NCBI GenBank assembly: GCA_017610265.1
Contig: JAFCCH010000008.1
Location: 1-37,598, forward strand
Length of the DNA stretch: 37,598 bases
Direction of reading: 5' to 3'
From: Nitrososphaerota archaeon
Lineage (GTDB): Archaea > Iainarchaeota > Iainarchaeia > Iainarchaeales > GCA-2688035
Under the pieces are notes generated by a model. The model was not told the origin of the DNA and searched no databases. It saw only the letters and a program-made list of their open reading frames with translations. Below, piece after piece: positions 32,090-37,598 of this stretch; within the stretch, counting starts at the first letter, position 1, and each line of letters begins with the position of its first letter. A program made the translations under genes and the position numbers.

Positions 32090-33815
32090 TCTTCTCACCC
32101 TTTACTTTCTTTTTTTCTTTCGTTGGCTTTTTTACTTCTTTTTTTGATTTCTCTTCCTTTTTTGGCTTTTCTTCTTTGGCCTTTCCATTTTCATTGCCGT
32201 TTTTTGCTTCTTCTTCCTCGGCTTCTTTTGCATCATCAAGTTTAAGTTTTGTCAAAACCATCTTTCTAAGCTTTTTGTCAAGTGTTTCCTTGCTGTCGTT
32301 GGTAATCTGATTTAGTGCGCCGACAATTTCAGGAATATACTTGTAGAAGATTTCCCTTTTCATAAGCCTTTCAGCTTCCCTTCTCTTTCCTGAAATATAT
32401 CTTCCTGCCTTTCTTCCTGTCTGCATCAAAGCAAGCCTGATTTCCTCAATTACCTCGTCTTCGTCGGCAATTGCCTGCTTTCCTGCTCCTGTGTAAGGGA
32501 TGTAAACAGAAATAAAGTTTATTAGGACTGTAACCGGTGCGTGGTCAATGTCCTTTATGTCATATCTTTTCCAGTCAATGCTGTGAACAGCTTTTGTAAT
32601 TGCACAATTTCCTGTGTCAAAAAGCAAAGGAGACCTGTTTGCAAAACGCATTACCTCAAGCCTTTTCTCCTGGCCTGTTGGCCCTGCAACTGTTCTTCCA
32701 GATTTTCCACCATATGCTATTGCAACTTCCACCTGGAATGGAAAACCGCCTTTGTAAACCTGTGGTTTTCTTGTCATAACATGTAGGAATTCAGGGTCAA
32801 CAATGTTCTGCAGGCTTTTGGTAATTCTTTCCTCTCCAATTGGTCTTAGTGCATCAGAACTTGGTGCAATAAAATCAACTTCTTTAAACGCTTTTACAAT
32901 TTCTTCTGCTTCGTCCCATCTCAATTGCTTTGGGTCCTTTTTCATGTCAAAAGAAACCTTTTTTGTAACCGCTTCCAGGCTTTTTTGGCCCATTCTGTCA
33001 AAGTCGTTTCTTAAAAAGCTGTTAACGCTTCTTGCGCTTGTGTATTTTGAAAGGCTAACCATTTCGTCAACCGTTGCGCCCTTTGGGTGTGGCCTGACTG
33101 CAATCGGAGGCTTTGGAACCTTTGCCGCACTTTTCTTAAACAAAAACTTTTGGCCTGTTGGGTCGGTAAACTTTATTTGTGCATGAGGATTTGCAATTGC
33201 TGTTCTCCTCAAGTACTCTAATGGACCTTGTTCCGAATCCCTGTATAGAACGCCTTTGAATTTTGCCCTTACTGCCAGTCCCCTGAAATTCTTATCAATT
33301 TCTTTTAGGTTGGCTATTTTTGGGGCGTTGTGCTTTGGGTCAATTGTAAGTTCAAGGCTTATTGGCTTTCCCTTGCCTGTTCCTGTAATAATCTTGGTTG
33401 GTTTTCCTGTTGTTGACTGGGAGAGCATTGTACAGCCTGCGCTTCCAATTCCCTGCTGTCCCCTGCTTTGAATCATTCTGTGAAACTTTGTCCCGGCAAG
33501 CAACTGTCCAAGTGCCTTTCCAACAGTTTCTTTTGTTAAGCCTGGGCCGTTGTCTTTTGCAGTAATTTCATAATACTCTGTTCCAAGCTCTTCGATTTTT
33601 ACTTCAATTTCCGGAAGGATGTTTGCTTCCTCGCATGCATCCAAAGAATTTGTAACATATTCATGTATTACTGTTGTAAGTGTCCTAACCTTTCCATACA
33701 ATCCGAGCATTTGCTTGTTTTTCTTAAAGAATTCTGCAACACTGTGCTCTTTGAATTCTTTTGCAAGCTGTTCTGCTCCAACAATAGCTGGTTCAATGTT
33801 TTTCTTATCCGCCAT
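32070..33815 (-). CDS. top6B: DNA topoisomerase VI subunit B
   Basis: GHKL ATPase subunit that clamps DNA. N-box HEYVTNSLDACEEA, AKDNGPGLTKETVG and GQQGIGSAGCTMLSQ form the Bergerat ATP site; a transducer domain follows (ALMQTGRKAGRYISGK). At 581 residues it is longer than usual because the last 50 residues are a Lys/Glu tail (KAKEEKPKKEEKSKKEVKK), which partly overlaps the top6A start. ATG 33815 lies 11 nt after the KH gene, giving the operon KH-top6B-top6A. Confidence 0.96.
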   Translation of the reverse strand: MADKKNIEPAIVGAEQLAKEFKEHSVAEFFKKNKQMLGLYGKVRTLTTVIHEYVTNSLDACEEANILPEIEVKIEELGTEYYEITAKDNGPGLTKETVGKALGQLLAGTKFHRMIQSRGQQGIGSAGCTMLSQSTTGKPTKIITGTGKGKPISLELTIDPKHNAPKIANLKEIDKNFRGLAVRAKFKGVLYRDSEQGPLEYLRRTAIANPHAQIKFTDPTGQKFLFKKSAAKVPKPPIAVRPHPKGATVDEMVSLSKYTSARSVNSFLRNDFDRMGQKSLEAVTKKVSFDMKKDPKQLRWDEAEEIVKAFKEVDFIAPSSDALRPIGEERITKSLQNIVDPEFLHVMTRKPQVYKGGFPFQVEVAIAYGGKSGRTVAGPTGQEKRLEVMRFANRSPLLFDTGNCAITKAVHSIDWKRYDIKDIDHAPVTVLINFISVYIPYTGAGKQAIADEDEVIEEIRLALMQTGRKAGRYISGKRREAERLMKREIFYKYIPEIVGALNQITNDSKETLDKKLRKMVLTKLKLDDAKEAEEEEAKNGNENGKAKEEKPKKEEKSKKEVKKPTKEKKKVKGEKNAKAKK

Positions 33816-33826
33816 TTCACTGCACC

Positions 33827-34378
33827 CTAAATAGTAAACCTTGTTTCTTCACTGCGAGCCTTTTGTAAAAAATCCATTACTGTCTTGTGCCTTGCTCCAT
33901 CCAAAAGCATTTCAATTGCTTTCCTGGCGAGTTCAAGATCGTTGGGTTTTCCAATTATTGCAACCGTTTTTCCCAGCACAGAAATTTTAGTATCGGTAGC
34001 TTTTTCAATTGATTCCCTTGCAAGGCCGTGAGTTCCAATAATTCTTCCCCTTTTTGTCTTCAAAGTTTTTTCTCCACCTCCAACAATGTCGGAAACTTTG
34101 ATAATGTCCAAAATCATTTCCTCTCCAACCAATGCAAACGCATTCTCCGGAGAAAAACCACGCCCTATTGCCTTTACGACATTTACTGTGTCATAAAAAT
34201 TGGCAGAATTTCCCCTTCCTTCAATGTCAACAAGACCTGTTTCACTGTCCACTTTAATTGTTGTTTCAGTCAATTTTTCCAGTTTTCTCTTTATTTTGCC
34301 GTCTGGGCCAATTAGAACGCCTATTCGTTCCTTAGGGATTTTTATTGATTCAAACAATTCGTTAGGCAAAAAAGCCAC
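33827..34378 (-). CDS. KH-domain RNA-binding protein, Dim2/Krr1-like
   Basis: A 183-residue protein with two KH domains: the first has ERIGVLIGPDGKIKRKLEK (GxxG), the second RIIGTHGLARESIEKATDTK (GxxG). This is the archaeal Dim2/Pno1-like protein, linked to small-subunit rRNA 3'-end processing. The start is GTG 34378, or TTG slightly downstream; no good SD is seen and the AT-rich promoter starts a few bases upstream. Its close linkage with topoisomerase VI genes is consistent with what I recall from other archaea. Confidence 0.92.
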   Translation of the reverse strand: MAFLPNELFESIKIPKERIGVLIGPDGKIKRKLEKLTETTIKVDSETGLVDIEGRGNSANFYDTVNVVKAIGRGFSPENAFALVGEEMILDIIKVSDIVGGGEKTLKTKRGRIIGTHGLARESIEKATDTKISVLGKTVAIIGKPNDLELARKAIEMLLDGARHKTVMDFLQKARSEETRFTI

Positions 34379-34476
34379 CTATATATAGTATATATAATAT
34401 ATAATGGGGAAAACTTTTAAAAGCTCTTCCAACGAAATATCCTATTCTATCTAAAAGTTTTGGAGGTGAAATCACG
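34379..34476. promoter_or_regulatory. Divergent promoter region of KH and Yip1 genes
   Basis: ATATATAGTATATATAATAT at 34380-34402 is a dense TATA region for the leftward KH-topoisomerase operon. ACTTTTAAAAG near 34411 is the probable TATA box of the rightward gene. GGAGGTGAAATCACG ends the region as the Shine-Dalgarno of the Yip1 gene. Confidence 0.55.
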
Positions 34477-35112
34477 ATGTTTTTTAACGAATGGATTGAA
34501 GTTTTACTTTTTAAGAAAAAGCCAGCTGATATTGCTGCAACCTCTTTGGAAGAAGGCCTCAAAAACCTTGCAATCGCCGCAGTAATTGTTGGAGTATTAC
34601 AAGGAATCGGAGGTGCAATCCTTGGAGATTTCGGTGCCTTTGTCGCAATAATTGTAAATCCAATTGTTAGTATTTTTATAGTATTTGCTGCTGGATTGGT
34701 TTTTCATATACTCTCCATGATTTTTGGAGGCAAGGGAAGCTTCACTAATTACATAGGAGTCCTTGCAATGATTGATGCATCAATCACAGGCACACTCGGA
34801 GTCTTGTTTGCTTTGATTATTGCTCTCGCAGGATTTGGAGGTATTGGTACTGCCCTTATTGTTGGAGGTTTGATATTCTTTGTTGGAATCCTTGTCTACA
34901 TTTGGCAAATAGTTCTGACAGTGCTTGCAACAGAGGCTGTGCAGAAACTTTCACGTGGAAAGGCAATTGCTGTAATACTTCTTCCACTCTTAGTTGGACT
35001 AGTTATTGGAATAATCTTATTCTTCCTCATGGCCGCTGTATTGTTAGCAATGGCTTCCGCAATTTTTAGCGGTATGGGCGGAGCAACAGGATTTGCTGGA
35101 CTTCCATTGTGA
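34477..35112 (+). CDS. Yip1-like membrane protein
   Basis: A 211-residue protein with five or six predicted helices and Gly/Ala/Ile-rich composition. It begins with a short polar region, MFFNEWIEVLLFKKKPADIA, followed by helix pairs (LAIAAVIVGVLQGIGGAIL; FVAIIVNPIVSIFIVFAAGL). The layout and the motif of a polar N terminus before five helices match the Yip1/YIP1-domain family. The function is unknown. A perfect GGAGGTGA lies 7 nt before the ATG. The next gene downstream is a frame-broken paralogue. Confidence 0.75.
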   Translation: MFFNEWIEVLLFKKKPADIAATSLEEGLKNLAIAAVIVGVLQGIGGAILGDFGAFVAIIVNPIVSIFIVFAAGLVFHILSMIFGGKGSFTNYIGVLAMIDASITGTLGVLFALIIALAGFGGIGTALIVGGLIFFVGILVYIWQIVLTVLATEAVQKLSRGKAIAVILLPLLVGLVIGIILFFLMAAVLLAMASAIFSGMGGATGFAGLPL

Positions 35113-35121
35113 ATTCAGCTC

Positions 35122-35145
35122 CTTTTTTTCTTTTTCTTCTTCTTA
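35122..35145 (+). terminator. Pyrimidine-rich terminator after the first Yip1 gene
   Basis: TTTTTTTCTTTTTCTTCTTC lies about 10 nt after the stop codon and just before the next TATA box. Confidence 0.6.
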
Positions 35146-35151
35146 AAAAGC

Positions 35152-35160
35152 TTTAAATAT
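35152..35160 (+). promoter_or_regulatory. TATA box of the second Yip1 gene
   Basis: TTTAAATAT centred about 28 bp upstream of ATG 35184; leaderless spacing. Confidence 0.65.
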
Positions 35161-35183
35161 AAGCATTGACTTCTTATTCTTGA

Positions 35184-35799
35184 ATGCAGAAAAAAACTCA
35201 TTTAAACTTTGAAATTTTGCCAATAATTCTTTTCAATCCAAAAAAGGCCTTTAAACAGTTGGAAAAAAAGGCAACAATTGAAGAAGGTCTTGCAATGACA
35301 TTGCTTCTCTCAGCCATTGCAACAGGCATAACAGTTTTAAGCGGGGTCTTTTACGGAACGCCTCCTGAAAGCCAGCTCTTTATTGCACTTGGTCTAATAC
35401 TCGGAGTATTTCTCTCAGTTGCAATTATTGCGGTTGCAGGATGGCTTGCAGCCATGATTGCAGGAATAATTTTTAAGGGAAAAGGGGATGTCAAAAAAAC
35501 AATTGCCCTGCTTGGATACAGTACAATTTTATCAATCGCCTTTGCGCTTTTAAGTTCGATTGCAGTTTACCTTGGACGTTGAAGCTCTAACCCCTGTGCT
35601 TATGGTTGGAGTGGTTCTCGGGCTTATCAAGCTTATTTGGGGTCTTTATGTTCAAGGCAACGCGGTTGCAGTTGCAAACAAGATTTCTTTCTTTAAAGGG
35701 GCAATAATCAGCTTTGTAAGCATTACACTAGTAACACTTATTGTTTCCTTTATTGTGTTCATTTGGAGCCTGGCCTTTGCTGCCAGCATCACACTTTAA
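35184..35799 (+). pseudogene. Second Yip1-like membrane protein, frameshifted
   Basis: The first frame (132 aa, to 35582) gives a polar start (LPIILFNPKKAFKQLEKKAT), then three helices ending LLSSIAVYL. The second frame (from about 35575) continues DVEALTPVLMVGVVLGLIKL, WGLYVQGNAVAVANKISF and two more helices to 35799. Joining at CTTGGACG by removing one G gives a protein of about 204 residues, matching the intact upstream Yip1 neighbour in length and layout. It is therefore one gene split by a single-base insertion, not two genes. It may be a read error or a young pseudogene. Confidence 0.8.
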
Positions 35800-35837
35800 T
35801 CCTCCATTTCTAGCAGCCCTTTTTCCTAATCTTTGTC

Positions 35838-35991
35838 TTAAACCTCTTCATTAAAAACAATTTTTGCATTTTCTTCGACAAAACTTACTTTTATTTCTTT
35901 TACGCTGTCAAGTTCAATAATTTTTTTCTTGCACATTTTTTTCACAGCTCTTGCAATGCAAGCCGTTTATTTTTATGGAAATATTTTTCAA
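35838..35991 (-). pseudogene. Small HMA metal-binding protein, frameshifted
   Basis: Not in the ORF track. From TTG 35991 the minus strand reads MKNISIKINGLHCKSCEKNV then QE; after an A7 run it continues in another frame as IIELDSVKEIKVSFVEENAK, then IVFNEEV and a stop at 35838. GLHCKSC matches the GMxCxxC copper-binding loop of HMA-domain chaperones, and the beta-alpha-beta order fits. Removing one A restores the frame. The end is short for the family; a further shift would add FKTKIRKKGC, like a normal HMA C terminus, so a second indel is possible. ATATTAAT about 35 bp upstream may be its TATA box. Confidence 0.72.
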
Positions 35992-36061
35992 TGGAAATCA
36001 TCAAACAAATTGCAGCTGAAACCATTAATATGGTTTTTTGAAACTGTGGTTTTGGTTCATT

Positions 36062-37288
36062 TTATTTGCCAAAAACAGATAATATTTTTTGCAGACTTTC
36101 TGCAAACAAGTCAATTTCTTTTTCTGTATTGTACAAATAGAATGAGGCTCTTGCAAGTCCCTCGCTGTCAAGCTTGCTTACAAGGGGTTCTGCACAATGC
36201 ATTCCGCTTCTAATTGCAATATTGTCTGCTTCGTCCAATGCAAGGGCAAGGTCGTGAGCCTCCATGTTCTTTGAGCCAAACATTACTATTGCACCTTGCT
36301 TTTCAGCATCCTTTGGGCAGAAGAGTTCAATATCTTCAACTTCCTGCATTTTTTCCAAGCTATATTTTGTAAGCTCTTTCTCATGTCTTTCAATGTTTTG
36401 CATGCCAAGCTTTTGCAGGTAGTCAATCGCTGCTCCAAAAGCAATTCCACCGGCAATGTTTGGAGTGCCTGCCTCAAACTTGTATGGAAGCCTGTTCCAT
36501 GTTGAGCTATGTCTTTTCACTGTGTGAATCATGTCTCCTCCGTAAAGAAAAGGAGGCATCTTTTCAAGCATTTCCTTTTTTGCATAAAAAACACCAATGC
36601 CTGTTGGGCCAAGCATTTTGTGGGCTGAAAAGCAGAGAAAGTCTGGATTAATCTTTTTAACATCAAGCGGCATATGGGGTGCGCTTTGCGCGGCATCCAA
36701 TGCAAATAGTGAATTGTGGTCGTGTGCAATCTTTGCAATTTCTTTTGCAGGCGTAATGGTTGCAACAGTGTTGCTTGCATGCATTATTGAAACAAGCTTT
36801 GTTTTTCCCGAAATTTTTTCTTCGAGGTCCTGCATGTCCAAGGTATAATCGTTGTTCAACTCAACAAAGTTTAGCTTTACTTCGACTCTTTTTTCCAGAA
36901 ACTGCCATGGCACAATATTGCTATGGTGTTCCATTGCACTTACAAGAATTTCGTCGCCTTTTTCAAAAAAGCCCTGCATGAAAAGCGAGTACATCAAAAG
37001 ATTGAATGACTCTGTTGTATTCTTTGTAAAAATAATTTCTTCTTCTTTTGCATTAATGAGTTGCCCTGCTTTTTTGTGGCTTTTTTCATAAAGTTTGCTT
37101 GACTCCTCACTCATTCTGTGAACGCCCCTGTGCACGTTTGCAGTAATCTCTGAATAGTAATGGTTTACTGCGTCAATAACCGGCTGCGGCTTGAGGGATG
37201 TTGCAGCATTGTCAAAGTATATTATTGGCTTTCCCTTGTGCTTTAATTGCAGCAATGGAAAGTCTTCTCTTATTTTTTCAATGTTCAT
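36062..37288 (-). CDS. sufS: Cysteine desulfurase, SufS-type
   Basis: PLP enzyme removing sulfur from cysteine for Fe-S cluster and thio-cofactor synthesis. YFDNAATSLKP, the N-terminal class V signature, is followed by HHSNIVPW, the aspartate loop LDAAQSAPH, the PLP lysine in CFSAHKMLGPTGIG (about residue 225), and the catalytic Cys in IRSGMHCAEPL (about 364), typical of group II. Length 408 is standard. It is probably cotranscribed with the membrane protein upstream at 37316 (27-nt gap). No sufB, sufC, sufD or iscU is in view. Together with cysteine synthase, tRNA-Cys and the ThiI-like protein this makes sulfur metabolism a theme of the window. Confidence 0.96.
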   Translation of the reverse strand: MNIEKIREDFPLLQLKHKGKPIIYFDNAATSLKPQPVIDAVNHYYSEITANVHRGVHRMSEESSKLYEKSHKKAGQLINAKEEEIIFTKNTTESFNLLMYSLFMQGFFEKGDEILVSAMEHHSNIVPWQFLEKRVEVKLNFVELNNDYTLDMQDLEEKISGKTKLVSIMHASNTVATITPAKEIAKIAHDHNSLFALDAAQSAPHMPLDVKKINPDFLCFSAHKMLGPTGIGVFYAKKEMLEKMPPFLYGGDMIHTVKRHSSTWNRLPYKFEAGTPNIAGGIAFGAAIDYLQKLGMQNIERHEKELTKYSLEKMQEVEDIELFCPKDAEKQGAIVMFGSKNMEAHDLALALDEADNIAIRSGMHCAEPLVSKLDSEGLARASFYLYNTEKEIDLFAESLQKILSVFGK

Positions 37289-37315
37289 TAATCTTACTTC
37301 CTACAAGACCTTGCT

Positions 37316-37582
37316 TTAGGTGCCATTGTTTGTTAAATCACATTCAATTCCGTCGCAGTCTTCAACAGGCCCTGTTTCAAGAGTGCAGTTTGGATCTGGA
37401 ACAGTGTTTGGAGTAAAAACGCATGTTTCAGGGGTCTGTGGGTCACAACTCCCGTAAATCGCAAGGTTGTAAACAGTGTAGGCACTGTATACAAGGCTTA
37501 CCATTAAAAGAATTGTAAAAATCCAGCCGATTGTCTCAAAGTGCTTGAATACAAATCCTCCAAGCGCCTTGTTTCTTTTCAT
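37316..37582 (-). CDS. Small cysteine-containing membrane protein, possibly 5'-truncated
   Basis: An 88-residue frame from ATG 37582 with one membrane helix (GWIFTILLMVSLVYSAYTVY) and an exported C-terminal part carrying Cys pairs (GSCDPQTPETC, NCTLETGPVEDCDGIEC). The frame stays open to the window edge, so the true protein may begin outside. The spaced Cys pattern in a Thr/Pro-rich tail suggests disulfides. It precedes sufS by 27 nt on the same strand. The family is not recognised. Confidence 0.55.
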   Translation of the reverse strand: MKRNKALGGFVFKHFETIGWIFTILLMVSLVYSAYTVYNLAIYGSCDPQTPETCVFTPNTVPDPNCTLETGPVEDCDGIECDLTNNGT

Positions 37583-37598
37583 AAGCTTTGTACTGGCT

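Noticed and set aside
1-37598. CRISPR arrays, transposases, rRNA genes
   Set aside because: No regularly spaced repeats, no transposase motifs and no rRNA-like sequence seen; the only tandem repeat is the in-frame L10e tail.

Overview
This window reads as about 37.6 kb of a compact archaeal genome. The core genes are archaeal: aRF1 with NIKS and GGQ motifs, archaeal UMP kinase, Dph2, both topoisomerase VI subunits, a Dim2-like KH protein, an S-layer protein end, MIPS plus an archaetidylinositol-phosphate-synthase-like enzyme, and TATA boxes about 26-30 bp upstream of many ATG codons. Short intergenic gaps, many one- or two-gene units, class III-like (pilin) signal peptides and many small membrane proteins suggest a DPANN lineage such as Diapherotrites or Micrarchaeota. 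That placement is an inference; no 16S gene is present.

Layout. 1-3.3 kb: S-layer protein end, an anchored hypothetical protein, a broken GT2 glycosyltransferase and an anchored thioredoxin-like protein. 3.3-10.5 kb: TruD and aRF1 (minus), UMP kinase (plus), Dph2 and PEP synthase (minus). 10.6-13.1 kb: three membrane proteins. 13.1-14.8 kb: a disrupted ribosomal protein L10e (uL16) gene and a HAD hydrolase. 14.8-17.0 kb: a Cys-repeat lipoprotein, a pilin-like protein, a membrane-protein remnant fused to a decayed RelE-like toxin, and its wHTH antitoxin. 17.0-19.1 kb: tRNA-Cys, cysteine synthase and a ThiI-like protein. 19.1-22.7 kb: inositol-lipid genes separated by a LAGLIDADG endonuclease, then a PadR regulator. 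22.7-30.8 kb: an unknown basic protein, Mre11, membrane pyrophosphatase, acetyl-CoA synthetase, two small PEP-utilising swivelling-domain proteins and a HAD protein. 30.9-34.4 kb: Top6A, Top6B and the KH protein. 34.4-37.6 kb: two Yip1-like membrane proteins (one frameshifted), a frameshifted HMA metal-binding gene, SufS, and a small membrane protein at the edge.

The most exciting element is upstream of cysteine synthase. A 17-codon ORF, MKTNNARPCNCCCCCYC, starts at an ATG 26-30 bp from a TATA box. A 10-bp hairpin spans its last two codons and stop, and a U7 tract follows before cysK. The cysK gene ends 5 nt before tRNA-Cys. This looks like a cysteine-sensing leader-peptide attenuator controlling both cysteine synthesis and the tRNA that carries cysteine. 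I know of no described archaeal example, but I could not search.

Other functional links: acetyl-CoA synthetase, pyrophosphatase (removes PPi from the Acs reaction) and PEP synthase fit acetate/gluconeogenic metabolism. MIPS and the CDP-alcohol transferase fit inositol lipid synthesis, probably repressed by the divergent PadR protein through an 11-bp inverted repeat. Several genes, including the normally essential L10e, carry indels or internal deletions. Whether these are consensus errors or true decay decides how much of the window is functional.
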